Below are positions 1-9,564 of a DNA stretch of 56,336 nucleotides, piece by piece (positions within the stretch are counted from its first letter, which is position 1; each line of letters opens with the position of its first letter). The notes under the pieces were generated by a model, which saw only the letters and a list, made by a program, of their open reading frames with translations, was not told where the DNA came from and did no database searches. The DNA comes from Chitinispirillales bacterium ANBcel5 (GTDB lineage Bacteria; Fibrobacterota; Chitinivibrionia; Chitinivibrionales; Chitinispirillaceae). The DNA is taken from the NCBI GenBank assembly GCA_029688955.1, contig JARUKZ010000028.1, positions 1 through 56,336 of the forward strand, in the 5' to 3' direction. Position numbers and translations under genes: made by a program.

Positions 1-300
1 CGCTTCGCGTCTAGAAGAATTTAGATTCCATTCAGTTTTGATTAGACATTTTTCAAAGCTGTAATCGCGAAGCGTTCCCTTTCAGCTCCCTTTTTTAATT
101 CTTTCCTCTCTGCGTTTTCCCTTTGCGTTCTCTGCGCCTTTGCGTTTAAATCTTCCTCTTAAACAGTTTATAATTCGGCTAAATACTACCTAATTTCAGG
201 ACAGGGCACTATCCACCGGCACGGTATATTTCTTGCTCATCTTAAAGTATTACTTAAAAACATCGAAGGTACTCTTTTTAATTAAACCCTGTGTTATGCT
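1..300. other. intergenic region upstream of the PAS kinase
   Basis: No gene is visible. A perfect 9-bp inverted repeat, CGCTTCGCG at 1-9 and CGCGAAGCG at 66-74, encloses 56 bp and could be a folded RNA or the end of a repeat element. Positions 100-150 hold a low-complexity stretch of repeated TTTGCG/CTCTGCG words. No convincing Shine-Dalgarno sequence precedes the ATG at 301. Confidence 0.5.
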
Positions 301-3300
301 ATGAATCAATCACCACTGTTTAGCAGTTCCAGCGCCAAAGACGCACAACTCTATTTTGAATATCTCTTTGACTTTGTCAAAGATCCGCTCATTATCCTTG
401 ATGAATCCCTGCATATTATCTCTGCCAATAGTGCCTTCTGTGGAACATTTAAAACCCCAAAAGAGGATATGCAGGGCAAGATGCTGTTTGAGCTGGGTTC
501 GGGGGAGTGGGAGATACCCACGCTTCGGCATCTGCTTAAAAGGGTCGCTTTAAACGGCAATACCACTGAAGAGATCGAGACGAATCACCGGTTCCAAAAC
601 AGGGGCGAGGTGGTGCTGCGCTTTAAAGCGAGCAAAATGAGCACGGGCGAAAAATCAGGTTTCATAATGCTCTCTGTGTTCGATCTTACAGACCTCAAAA
701 ATCTTGAAGAAGACTCCTCTATTCTCAAAGCAGTTCTTGACTACATACCTGAAGGCATTATGATCACCGACAATAATCATGTTGTAAAAAAGGTCAACAG
801 GTATTTAGGAGAGCTATTGGGTGTTCCGGAGGAAAAAGTATTGCATACCGATGAGTTGAAGCGCCTTAAGTTGCTGCAACTTTACTGGCCCGATGGCAGG
901 AGAATAGATCGCCCTGATGAAATGCCACTTTCAAAAGTTGCTATTACCGGAGAGCGGTACACCAATTATGAGATTACTTTTCAGCGTAACGGCACGACTA
1001 AGTATCTTTCTGCCGCAGCCGCCCCTGTCCGCGACTCCCGGGGAACCATAATAGGTGCTATTGGCTCCTGGCGCGATATTACCGAATTGACCGTGGCACG
1101 TAAAACGACCGAACGCGCTCTGGCAAGTACCCGTCGTGACCACAAGCTGCTTCAGCAAATATTAGATGAAGTGCCTGTAGGCATTGCCTTGCATGAGGGA
1201 CCGGAATTTATCACCACTATGGTTAATCACGGATACCTCACCTTTGCACGTAACAAAGGAGATATCCTGAACAGGCCCGTTGCGCACGTTTGGCCTGAAG
1301 TAGCCGATCAGATCATCCCCCTTCTTGAGCAGGTATACAACACCGGCCAGCCCTACCATGCAACTGATGCAGGGTTTACTGTGGAGCGGGGAAAAGGGCC
1401 CGAAAAGGCATGGTTCTCATTCAGCTATCTTCCCTTCAGAGATGAACAGGAGCAGATTACCGCAATACTAGTGTGGTCCTTTGAGACCACAGAGTACGTA
1501 CGTGCCAGGCAGGCTGCAGAGAGTGCAAGGGAGCAGGCCCAGAGGCGCAGCGCTGAACTGGATGCGGTCATAGAGTCGATTCCCGATGGGGTATTTATTG
1601 GTACAGAGAACGGGATTACTCAGTGCAACACACAGGCTATGCGTATGCTGGGTATAGCAACTTCTGAAGAGCTTAGGGAAGGAATGGACCAATTAGCTCT
1701 ACGGTTTAATCTCAGGTGGCCGGAGACGGGGAAACCACTGCGTGAAGATGAGCTTCAGTTCGTACGGGCGCTTAAGGGAGAAACGATGGTTGAAGAAGTT
1801 TTGGCCACCAATCAGAAGACCGGGCAGGATATATACATTCGCAGTGCGGACGCACCCGTTATGCATAATGGAGAGATTATTGGTGCTGTGGCGGTCACCA
1901 CCGATATAACAGGACGTAAGCGCACTGAGCAGACACTGCGTGAGAGCGAGGAAAAGTTCGCAAAATCTTTCCACAACAGCCCGGGCATTCAAACACTTTC
2001 GAGTGTGGAGGACGGTACATATCACGAAGTAAACGAATCATTTTGCTTGACCGTGGGTTATTCACGCAAAGAACTGATCGGTCATTCATCAATAGAGCTG
2101 GGGATTGTCACCTCCGAAATGAGGGAGAAGATAAAAAGACAAGCTGCTGAAACCGGACATGTACACCTGCAGGACATACAAATCAGAGCAAGGAACGGGA
2201 AGTTCCGTTATCTGAACTACTCTGCAGAAATGGTTGAATTAGGAGGGAAAAGGTACTTTCTTTCATCGGCAATCGATATTACTGAGCGTAAACAGGCTGA
2301 AGAAAAGCTGCGCCAGAGTGAGTCCACACTCAATGCGATTCTTGATTTCTTACCGGTGGGAATAGTCATTGCCGATAAATTCGGGCGAATTACCCGCAGT
2401 AACGCTGCTGCCCGGCAGATTTGGGGAATTGCTCCTGAGACAACTTCATGGGAGCAGTATGGAGATTGGGTTGGGTGGTGGCCGGACACAGGGGAGCGAA
2501 TCAAAGCTGAGGAATGGGCTATGGCACGGTCACTGTTAAATGGGGAGGAAACATACAATGAGCTTATTTTAAACAGGAAATTCGGAAGCGATGAGCAGCG
2601 TTTTTTTCTCAATAATGTTGTACCTCTCCGTGATGATACCGGAAGTATCGTTGGTGGTCTAAATGCTATAGTCGATGTGACAGAACGAATTGTAACCGAA
2701 CAGCAACTTCGTGTAAGCGAGGAGAAATTCAGGGCTGTTTTTGAGCAGGCGGGAGTGGGTATTGGTCGGGTTCGGTTTGATAATGCGACATGGATTGATG
2801 TTAATAACGCCTTTTGCACTATGCTTGGTTACAGCGCCGATGAGTTCAAGACTACCCCATGGCCCCAAATTACCCATCCTGAAGATGTCGATATTGATCT
2901 AATCCCATTTGAGCAAATGGCTAAAGGTGATCTCAACAGCTATTCTGTTGAGAAAAGGTTTGTTCACAAAGAGGGGCACCTGGTATGGGCACGTCTAACG
3001 CTTTCGCTTGTGCGGGATGAGGAAGGTAAACCAGATTATGAGATTGCAATCATTGAAGATATTACTGAGCGCAAGAAAGCAGAGGAGGCATTGCGCAACA
3101 GTGAGGCGCGTTATCGACTGCTTTTCGAAAATATCAGTGAAGGTTTTGCTCTTGCCGAGTTGATCTGGGATGATGAGGGTAATCCGGTGGACTGGCGTTA
3201 TATTGAGGCCAACAAGGCGTGGGCTCAAACCGGCGTTTCGGTTAGTGACACTGTTGGTCGAACCGCCCGGGAAGTTAATCCAGGCATAGAACCATACTGG

Positions 3301-4917
3301 ATCGAAACCTACGGGCGCGTTGTACAAAGCGGTGAGTCGGTGTCCTTTGAAAATTACGCTGCAGGCTTTGGTAAATGGTTTGAGACCTTTGCCTTTAAGC
3401 ATTCCGAAAACTGTTTTGGGCTGCTGTTTTTGAATGTGACGGAGCGTAAAAAGAGCGAAGAGGCGCTCAAAAAGAGCGAGAAGCGTCTTCAAAGAGCGTT
3501 TTCTATAGAAACTGTCGGGGTTCTTTTTTTCGATATGGAGAGTAATTTCACGGAAGCCAATGACGCCTTTCTGCGCATGGTGGGCTGTAGCCGGCAGGAA
3601 CTGGAGCGTGGTGAGTTGAGATCAGATCGGGTGACACTGCCCAAGTGTATGCCTCAGACCTGGGAAGCATTCGAGAAGTTGAAAGAAACCGGCCGGTTCA
3701 GTCCCTACGAAAAGGAACTGATTCGCCCTGATGGTCGGCGCTGGTGGGGGCTATTTGCAGGAGCGCGGCTTGGAGAAAACGAAGCAGTGGAATTTGTCAT
3801 CGATATTACCGAGCGCAAGAAGGCAGAGGAGGCTTCGAAGCGAAGTGAGGAAACATGGAGTTTGGCCATAGAAAACTTTGCTGAGGGTGCAATAATCGCA
3901 ACAGAAGATGAGCAGGTAATTTACTGGAACCCTGCTGCACGAAGATTACACGGTATAAAAAGCGAGTATGAAAATATTGAACCGCTCGAAAAAACACCTT
4001 TGACATTTGAGCTTTTGACACCTGATGGTAGTCAAAAGTTATCTTTGGATCAATGGCCTATGCGTCGCATTAAGCGGGGTGAAAGGGTTAGAAGTCTTGA
4101 ACTTATTCTTCGCAGGCCTGATCAGAAATGGGAAAAAATCGTCTCTTACTCAGGCTCAATGGTGCAGACCGGCAGCGGTGACAGACTTATTTTTCTCTCT
4201 GTCTCGGATCTTACTGAGTTGAGAAAGGCCGAGGAGGAACTTCGTGTCACTATCCGTGATTTGGAATCCTTCTCCTACTCTGTTTCTCATGATCTGCGCA
4301 CCCCACTGAACACTGTAAAAGGCTTTGTGGCCATAGTGGTGGAAGATTACGCAGAGCTTATAGATGAGGAGGGGAGGGATTACCTCAGGCGTATAGATGA
4401 AAATGTTAAAAAGATGCAACAGCTTATAGACGACATGCTTAGCATGTCTCGAGTGGGCAGGCATGAGGTGAAGCGACAGGATGTAGACCTCAGTATCATT
4501 GTGCGTGAATACATGCGGGAAATAAAGAGCAGCGAACCACAACGACCGGTAGAGGTCATTATAGAAGAAAATGTGCATGCCAGTGCTGATCCGCGCTTAC
4601 TACATCTTGCGCTGGAAAATTTACTGAGAAACGCCTGTAAATTTACCTCTCAAAGAGAGAAGGCTCGTATAGAGTTTGGTACGATTAAAAGAGAGAATCA
4701 GACCGTCTATTTTGTGCGCGATAACGGAGTAGGGTTTGATATGCAGTTTGCAAAAAAGATCTTTGAGCCTTTTAAGCGAGGGCATGGTGAGAAAGAGTTT
4801 GGTGGAAGCGGTGTGGGGTTATCAATTGTGCAGCGCGTTGTCGAAAAGCACGGTGGCAGGGTATGGGCTGAAGGTGAGGTGGGTAAAGGAGCTGCATTTT
4901 ATTTTACATTGGAATAG
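301..4917 (+). CDS. multi-PAS sensor histidine kinase
   Basis: Protein of 1538 residues that should sense signals through PAS domains and autophosphorylate on histidine. About ten PAS modules follow one another from residue 20 to 1300. Each ends in the typical linker D-I/L/V-T-E-R-K followed by a short coiled coil, with linkers near residues 133, 260, 395, 537, 660, 793, 920, 1046, 1170 and 1304. The HisKA domain has the H box SYSVSHDLRTPLN near residue 1328. The HATPase_c domain has the N box NLLRNACKF, G1 DNGVGFD and G2 GGSGVGLSI. No membrane segment or signal peptide is seen, so it is probably cytosolic. There is no receiver domain and no regulator gene next to it, so its partner is unknown. 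The kinase call is secure; the ligands are not predictable. The start is the first ATG of the frame and lacks a clear ribosome site. Confidence 0.93.
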   Translation: MNQSPLFSSSSAKDAQLYFEYLFDFVKDPLIILDESLHIISANSAFCGTFKTPKEDMQGKMLFELGSGEWEIPTLRHLLKRVALNGNTTEEIETNHRFQNRGEVVLRFKASKMSTGEKSGFIMLSVFDLTDLKNLEEDSSILKAVLDYIPEGIMITDNNHVVKKVNRYLGELLGVPEEKVLHTDELKRLKLLQLYWPDGRRIDRPDEMPLSKVAITGERYTNYEITFQRNGTTKYLSAAAAPVRDSRGTIIGAIGSWRDITELTVARKTTERALASTRRDHKLLQQILDEVPVGIALHEGPEFITTMVNHGYLTFARNKGDILNRPVAHVWPEVADQIIPLLEQVYNTGQPYHATDAGFTVERGKGPEKAWFSFSYLPFRDEQEQITAILVWSFETTEYVRARQAAESAREQAQRRSAELDAVIESIPDGVFIGTENGITQCNTQAMRMLGIATSEELREGMDQLALRFNLRWPETGKPLREDELQFVRALKGETMVEEVLATNQKTGQDIYIRSADAPVMHNGEIIGAVAVTTDITGRKRTEQTLRESEEKFAKSFHNSPGIQTLSSVEDGTYHEVNESFCLTVGYSRKELIGHSSIELGIVTSEMREKIKRQAAETGHVHLQDIQIRARNGKFRYLNYSAEMVELGGKRYFLSSAIDITERKQAEEKLRQSESTLNAILDFLPVGIVIADKFGRITRSNAAARQIWGIAPETTSWEQYGDWVGWWPDTGERIKAEEWAMARSLLNGEETYNELILNRKFGSDEQRFFLNNVVPLRDDTGSIVGGLNAIVDVTERIVTEQQLRVSEEKFRAVFEQAGVGIGRVRFDNATWIDVNNAFCTMLGYSADEFKTTPWPQITHPEDVDIDLIPFEQMAKGDLNSYSVEKRFVHKEGHLVWARLTLSLVRDEEGKPDYEIAIIEDITERKKAEEALRNSEARYRLLFENISEGFALAELIWDDEGNPVDWRYIEANKAWAQTGVSVSDTVGRTAREVNPGIEPYWIETYGRVVQSGESVSFENYAAGFGKWFETFAFKHSENCFGLLFLNVTERKKSEEALKKSEKRLQRAFSIETVGVLFFDMESNFTEANDAFLRMVGCSRQELERGELRSDRVTLPKCMPQTWEAFEKLKETGRFSPYEKELIRPDGRRWWGLFAGARLGENEAVEFVIDITERKKAEEASKRSEETWSLAIENFAEGAIIATEDEQVIYWNPAARRLHGIKSEYENIEPLEKTPLTFELLTPDGSQKLSLDQWPMRRIKRGERVRSLELILRRPDQKWEKIVSYSGSMVQTGSGDRLIFLSVSDLTELRKAEEELRVTIRDLESFSYSVSHDLRTPLNTVKGFVAIVVEDYAELIDEEGRDYLRRIDENVKKMQQLIDDMLSMSRVGRHEVKRQDVDLSIIVREYMREIKSSEPQRPVEVIIEENVHASADPRLLHLALENLLRNACKFTSQREKARIEFGTIKRENQTVYFVRDNGVGFDMQFAKKIFEPFKRGHGEKEFGGSGVGLSIVQRVVEKHGGRVWAEGEVGKGAAFYFTLE

Positions 4918-5029
4918 TACAAAATACGGTGGTTATCCCTCGGTTACGCTCGGGAACCCGCAAATGAAGTAGCAGTCTGGGTTGTCAGTGTTAAGAAACG
5001 GTATGGACAGAATACCTCAATGATGGCAC

Positions 5030-5162
5030 CTGCAGTTGTATCGTCATTGTGTGGGCTCCTGGACCGTCAGGTCGACCGTCTTGCCAAGACTTTTTAATTG
5101 AGGGCGGGTTTACCGAAAGGCTCTATAAAATCAGAAGCGCCAAACGCAACGGGCAATTTTGA
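5030..5162 (+). pseudogene. remnant of a four-helix-bundle suffix-domain protein
   Basis: Two adjacent frames together read like the conserved C-terminal part of the 'four helix bundle suffix domain' proteins: LCGLLDRQVDRLAKTF in one frame and IEGGFTERLYKIRSAKRNG in the next, with a frame change in the T-run near 5091 and a stop at 5160-5162. The family usually shows a LLDRQ..LE..F..EGGFTE.LY pattern, which is matched in order. No start codon or N-terminal half survives, so I read it as a gene fossil. The match is from memory of the family pattern only. Confidence 0.45.
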
Positions 5163-5409
5163 CTACCATAACCGGGGACTTGCACAGAACAACCGAGGGG
5201 CCATTGCTACTAATTTTACCCAGTAGCTTGCTTATGATTGGGTAAACTATATATATTGCATTTACAGAGTACTTCAGGTAGTTCACACTGTTCTATCCTC
5301 TGCTCAATTGACATCGTCCCGAATAACTGACACGGTAATCCTGATCACCGTTGCTTTTGGCACCAAAAATAGAGCCATATAGCGCTCTTATTATAAGGAA
5401 AAAGGGAAT
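5163..5409 (+). promoter_or_regulatory. upstream region of the cas6-cmr operon with candidate promoters
   Basis: No gene is visible. Two sigma70-like candidates: TTGCTT at 5228-5233, 18 bp, then TATATT at 5252-5257; and a perfect TTGACA at 5308-5313 followed only by a weak GGTAAT at 5334-5339. Either could drive cas6 and the genes behind it. The cas6 ribosome site (AAGGAAAAAGGG) is at the right edge. These are pattern matches only. Confidence 0.3.
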
Positions 5410-6378
5410 ATGAACATCAGCAAAAATACACTGCAGGTACCATTTACAAGGGTTTTGGTAACCCTTGAGCTGTCATCAGGTCGTCCGGTTTCGCACTTTC
5501 CCGAGACAACCCTTAAGGGTGGTATTGGTTACACTCTAAAAGAACTGGTCTGTCTGACCGGGGCTAAAACATGTGACAACTGTATGCTCAACGCGTCATG
5601 TGCGTACGCCTTTCTGTTTGAAACTCCGCCCCCGCCTGACGCGCCAAGAATGAAAAAATACCGCACCGTTCCACACCCCTTTACCATGAAAGCCATCCAG
5701 AAGGAATCGATACTTACATTTGAGTTGACCCTCTTTGGTGGAGCCTACGCCTACCTTTCTTACTTTATCTATGCGCTTAATAAACTGGGTGAGAAAGGGC
5801 TGGGCAAAGAAAAGGTCCGTTTTATAGTAAAGAATGTGCTGTGGGGCGAGAGGGTCATTTATCAGGCGAAAAACTGCGAGATTGATCAGAATATTACAGC
5901 CGATACTATGATTGTTGAGCCCGGGGAGCCTCAAAACGGCACTGTTGAGCTTAAGTTTAGCTCTCCGCTGGCATTAAGAAAAGAGGGCAGGGTTATAAGT
6001 TCTTTTGACACCAACACCTTCTTTACCACGCTTTTACGCCGTTGCACCAATCTTAATGCCTTTTTTGGTGTTGAAAAGCAAAAGGAGATCGACCCTGATG
6101 CCTATCTTCATGCGGTAAGTAGCCTTGAGACCCAAAGCAGCATGGGATATCACCGGCGCTCTCGATACAGCACCCGCCAGAAAAAGAAGCTTGATTACTC
6201 TGGAATTGTCGGTAAAGTGGTGCTTAGCGGTGACATTGGTACCCTGATGCCGCTGCTGTATGCCGGAGAGGTCTTTGGCGTTGGAAAAAATACGACCTAT
6301 GGAGGAGGGGTGTATAGGGTGAAGGAGGTATGTGGTACAGAAAAGGGAAACACTGTAGAAACAGGGCTACTGCAATGA
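5410..6378 (+). CDS. cas6: Cas6-family pre-crRNA endoribonuclease
   Basis: Protein of 322 residues, a RAMP-fold nuclease that cuts CRISPR transcripts inside each repeat to give crRNAs. The C-terminus carries the Gly-rich loop seen in Cas6, here GVGKNTTYGGGVYRV near residues 290-305, and the middle matches the broader Cas6 family with KFSSPLALRKEGRV. A cysteine cluster C-x2-C-x5-C (CDNCMLNASC, about residues 56-65) may bind a metal, as in several Cas6 proteins of this branch. The catalytic histidine cannot be assigned by eye. It heads the operon; its stop overlaps the next ATG by 4 bases (ATGA). Its base composition is G+C-richer than the cmr genes (33 of 60 bases G+C at 5461-5520). Confidence 0.88.
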   Translation: MNISKNTLQVPFTRVLVTLELSSGRPVSHFPETTLKGGIGYTLKELVCLTGAKTCDNCMLNASCAYAFLFETPPPPDAPRMKKYRTVPHPFTMKAIQKESILTFELTLFGGAYAYLSYFIYALNKLGEKGLGKEKVRFIVKNVLWGERVIYQAKNCEIDQNITADTMIVEPGEPQNGTVELKFSSPLALRKEGRVISSFDTNTFFTTLLRRCTNLNAFFGVEKQKEIDPDAYLHAVSSLETQSSMGYHRRSRYSTRQKKKLDYSGIVGKVVLSGDIGTLMPLLYAGEVFGVGKNTTYGGGVYRVKEVCGTEKGNTVETGLLQ

Positions 6379-6776
6379 AAATGGCGATACTTCTTAACCA
6401 TGTGCTCAGTGAAGAGCAGAAGCAGCAGGCTAAAACCACTCTTGGGGTTAGCGAATTTATCTCTTTACCTCCGGAGTTAAAGGGTTTGTGGAGCGATGCA
6501 GACCCTTGCGCTTCTGTGGGGCAGCTTGGAGTACAAGAGATAATCTGTTGGCTAAGTGATGCAACATCCTGTGGTGATTATGTTCTTGTTCAGGGGGACT
6601 ACGCACTTACTTTCGCTGTGGTTGACTGGTGTCTCTCACACAAGAGAGTAGCAGTACACGCAACGACAAAGCGATGCGCGAGTGAGACGCTTGAGGATGG
6701 AGTCACTGTGGTGAAACGGGAGTTCAGGCATGTAAAATTTAGGGAATATGAGCGATATAACGGAAAGGAGTGGTGA
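6375..6776 (+). CDS. csx20: Csx20-like CRISPR accessory protein (ring-nuclease family)
   Basis: Protein of 133 residues starting at the ATG that overlaps the cas6 stop. It matches the Csx20 pattern as I know it: a hydrophobic N-terminal strand with LLNHVLSEEQ, a LP.EL..LW segment (LPPELKGLWSDADP), the core DYVLVQGDYALTFAVVDW, a VHATTKR loop and a C-terminal FRHVKFREYERY. Csx20 proteins occur in type III loci and are thought to degrade cyclic oligoadenylate second messengers, which would switch off the HEPN effector encoded just behind it. Its stop lies 2 bases before the ATG of that effector. The family name is recognised by motif memory; activity and the cyclic oligoadenylate ring size are inference. 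Confidence 0.68.
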   Translation: MKMAILLNHVLSEEQKQQAKTTLGVSEFISLPPELKGLWSDADPCASVGQLGVQEIICWLSDATSCGDYVLVQGDYALTFAVVDWCLSHKRVAVHATTKRCASETLEDGVTVVKREFRHVKFREYERYNGKEW

Positions 6777-6778
6777 GG

Positions 6779-8152
6779 ATGGCAAGGGTTTTTGTGAGTT
6801 TTTTGGGGACTAATAATTATATACGTTGCAATTATCATTTCGATAAGAATGTTAACGAAACAACTTATCAACCAAAAGAAACAAGATTCGTACAAGAAGC
6901 AATAATTGGTAATGTTTGTCAAAGATGGTCAGCTGCAGACAAAATTAAAATACTGCTTACTGAAGAGGCTGAAGAAAAAAATTGGAACGATGAAGGGCAC
7001 AAAGATAAGAACGGTAAAACCTTGCGGGTAGATGATGTTGGTAAACCGATGTCAGGATTGAAAACCCAACTAGAGAAAATAAACTTGTCGGCAAAAATTG
7101 AGCCGGTAAGGGGAGTTAAGGATGGTAATTCAATTGAAGATATATGGGAAATTTTTTCAACGATAGAAAATATGGTGGATCGGGAAGATACTCTATGGTT
7201 AGATATTACCAATGGCTTCCGATCGCTACCAATGTTATTGATGTTACTACTTCAATATTTGAAAGTTACCAAAAATATTAAAATCGGAGGAATATACTAC
7301 GGGGCATTTGAAAAATTAGGGCCTGTATATAAAGTTAAAAACATGGCTTTAGAAAAGCGCAATGCACCAATAATTGATTTAACAGCATTTCATGTACTAC
7401 AAACGTGGACTGAAGGCACCGATACATTCAAAACATACGGAGATGCAAGAAGAATTAAAGAAGCTATTGAGGACTACTGTAACTCTTTGCCCTTGCCCAA
7501 AGAAACTGGTGATAAGCAACTATGTGTAAAAAAAATGGAGAGTTTGGCAGCTGTAATTAATAGTATCTGTTTACAAATACATACGGCAAGGGGCAAGGAA
7601 ATAGTCGAAGGGAAGTCAATTAGAGAAGCAAAGGACTTAATTACTGAACTTGAAAATGAAGAAATATTACCGCCTTTAAAAACTCTTTTGCACCTGATTG
7701 AAAAAAAAATCGAAGAATACGAATCTGATGACGTAAAAAATGGATTCATTTCGGTGAAATGGTGTATTGAGCATTCCCTTGTTCAACAGGGTATAACATT
7801 GTTACAGGAAACGGTAATTACAAAGATACTTTCTGAAGCTAGGATGGGTTGGAATGAGAAAACAAAACGTGAATTAGCAAAAAGGGCTATCAATAACCTT
7901 AACAACACAAAAAATGGGAGCAATCCACAAAAAAATAAAAAAAATGATGTTACTTCAAAGTTACAGGAAATAATAATATCTTACGAAGAGTTAGCTGAAA
8001 ACTATAAAGCATTAACTAAGATGAGAAACGATATAAACCATGGTGGTTACTTGGATGAAAATGACAATAAAGCCGGTAAACCAGATGACTTTTTAGACGG
8101 TCTAAAAAGTTCTTATTTAAGTATAAATGAATGCTTTAAAAAAGTAAGGTAA
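6779..8152 (+). CDS. csx2: CARF-HEPN effector of the TM1812 (Csx2/Csx1) family
   Basis: Protein of 457 residues. The N-terminal CARF domain starts with a Rossmann-type strand (ARVFVSFLGTNNY) and has the conserved DITNGFRSLP segment near residue 140, which in this family lines the cyclic oligoadenylate pocket. A helical HEPN domain ends with the RNase motif R-x4-H in KMRNDINHGG near residue 420. On binding the Cas10-made messenger such proteins become non-specific ribonucleases. I prefer the ATG at 6779, two bases after the csx20 stop, to GTG codons just upstream. Coding is strongly A+T-rich (19 of 60 bases G+C at 7261-7320), unlike cas6 and csx20. A 125-bp gap separates it from cmr1. Confidence 0.85.
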   Translation: MARVFVSFLGTNNYIRCNYHFDKNVNETTYQPKETRFVQEAIIGNVCQRWSAADKIKILLTEEAEEKNWNDEGHKDKNGKTLRVDDVGKPMSGLKTQLEKINLSAKIEPVRGVKDGNSIEDIWEIFSTIENMVDREDTLWLDITNGFRSLPMLLMLLLQYLKVTKNIKIGGIYYGAFEKLGPVYKVKNMALEKRNAPIIDLTAFHVLQTWTEGTDTFKTYGDARRIKEAIEDYCNSLPLPKETGDKQLCVKKMESLAAVINSICLQIHTARGKEIVEGKSIREAKDLITELENEEILPPLKTLLHLIEKKIEEYESDDVKNGFISVKWCIEHSLVQQGITLLQETVITKILSEARMGWNEKTKRELAKRAINNLNNTKNGSNPQKNKKNDVTSKLQEIIISYEELAENYKALTKMRNDINHGGYLDENDNKAGKPDDFLDGLKSSYLSINECFKKVR

Positions 8153-8163
8153 TAACTAATATA

Positions 8164-8192
8164 GTGCCAATTTTAGAATTTCTGATTATAAT
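8164..8192 (+). promoter_or_regulatory. candidate internal promoter before cmr1
   Basis: In the 125-bp gap between csx2 and cmr1 a perfect TATAAT (8187-8192) lies 17 bp after GTGCCA (8164-8169), a 4-of-6 match to TTGACA. This could give the cmr genes a separate transcript. The cmr1 ribosome site GGAGG lies just before its ATG. Confidence 0.35.
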
Positions 8193-8277
8193 ATGGGTCG
8201 GTATGTTTTAATACCAGAGTAAATGCCTATACATACATTTTACGTAACTATTGGAAAGTTGAACATATGGAGGCCTA

Positions 8278-9564
8278 ATGCGTTTAAAACGAATTCCTAA
8301 GATATCTACAAATATAATACCCAACCAGAATAATGGAATTGTTTCCAAGACCTACGAGTTTGAACTTATAACACCCATGTTTGGTGGTGATGTAGAGAGT
8401 TGGAAACTGAATGAAAAAACACCTATCAGAACACAGTCTTTAAAAGGCCAATTGCGGTTCTGGTGGAGAACGATGCAAAGCGAAACTGACTGTCAAAAAC
8501 TTCTCGAAAAAGAAAACAAGATTTGGGGTGGTAACATTGGTAAGGATAAGGATGGCATTGATATCAATATTCAAGCACCAGTGAGAATTGCAATCACAAA
8601 GCAAACAAATTTGCTTTTTGAAACAATCAAACCCAAATATAAAAAAGAATCTAGAGAAATAAGCGGTTTGGGTGAAAATTCTCTTTCAAACTATGTCCTT
8701 TTTCCAGTTGTAGAAGACATTAAAAATGAAATAACAATTAAACTTCTGGTAAAAGCTACATTTGATGTTTGTGTAGTTTATCCAAAAGAATTCGAACCTG
8801 ATGTAGAAAACACATTAAAACTATGGGTTCTTTTTGGTGCCGTTGGCGCAAGAGGTCGAAGGGGCTGTGGTTCTATTTATTGTGAAGAGTTGCTGAAAGG
8901 TATGAACTCTTTAGAAGATGTAAGCAAGTTTCTTTTTAAATTTACAAGTCAAAAAATAAAAGGACCAATTGATTACCCCAATCTAATCGGAGCGAAACTA
9001 TATGCCACCAAAAATGCTCGAACTGTAAAATCGTTATTAGATAAATATTCTGAATTTCGTCAGGCCCGAACAAAGCGTGAAGGTGACACGCCCGGACGTT
9101 CATTTTGGCCTGAACCCGATGCTATAAGAACCATAAGTTCTGATTACCATCAACCTGAACATCCAGACGGAGTATGGTTTCCTCGAGCGATTTTCGGTTT
9201 ACCTATAATTACGAAATTCAATACTTCAGGAAGTGGGAAGAGGGATCCGGATGGATGCATCGAATTAAAGCCGCATACTAGCGATGATAAAGAGGAACGA
9301 TGGCCCTCACCAGTATTTTTAAAGTGCTCAAGATTAGGTAATAATGAGGACGTGAACTTAGCTTTAATTCTTAATCAAAAATTTCCTGATAATATGTCTC
9401 TTAAAGGGGAAACATGTTCAAAAAAATTACCTACAACAGCTAACCCAAACTATCAAAAAGATAAAAAAATGATTTTTGATAGTGATCATCCAGAGAAAAG
9501 CCTCAACGGGCGAACAATTTTCGAGGCATTTGCAGATCATATGGAGTTAAAGGAGATTATATGA
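8278..9564 (+). CDS. cmr1: Cmr1, type III-B RAMP subunit
   Basis: Protein of 428 residues (Cas7 group, RAMP superfamily). It sits at the head of the Cmr complex and contacts the 3' part of the crRNA/target duplex. Typical features are TPMFGGDVES near residue 35, the SLKGQLRFWWR segment near residue 60, and the Gly-rich GARGRRGCGS loop near residue 200. GGAGG stands 5 bases before the ATG. The stop overlaps the cas10 ATG (ATGA), so the two are translationally coupled. Confidence 0.93.
   Translation: MRLKRIPKISTNIIPNQNNGIVSKTYEFELITPMFGGDVESWKLNEKTPIRTQSLKGQLRFWWRTMQSETDCQKLLEKENKIWGGNIGKDKDGIDINIQAPVRIAITKQTNLLFETIKPKYKKESREISGLGENSLSNYVLFPVVEDIKNEITIKLLVKATFDVCVVYPKEFEPDVENTLKLWVLFGAVGARGRRGCGSIYCEELLKGMNSLEDVSKFLFKFTSQKIKGPIDYPNLIGAKLYATKNARTVKSLLDKYSEFRQARTKREGDTPGRSFWPEPDAIRTISSDYHQPEHPDGVWFPRAIFGLPIITKFNTSGSGKRDPDGCIELKPHTSDDKEERWPSPVFLKCSRLGNNEDVNLALILNQKFPDNMSLKGETCSKKLPTTANPNYQKDKKMIFDSDHPEKSLNGRTIFEAFADHMELKEII

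Noticed and set aside
2217..2819. 200-codon frame on the minus strand inside the PAS kinase
   Set aside because: Antisense shadow of a clear kinase gene, with no ribosome site or recognisable domain.
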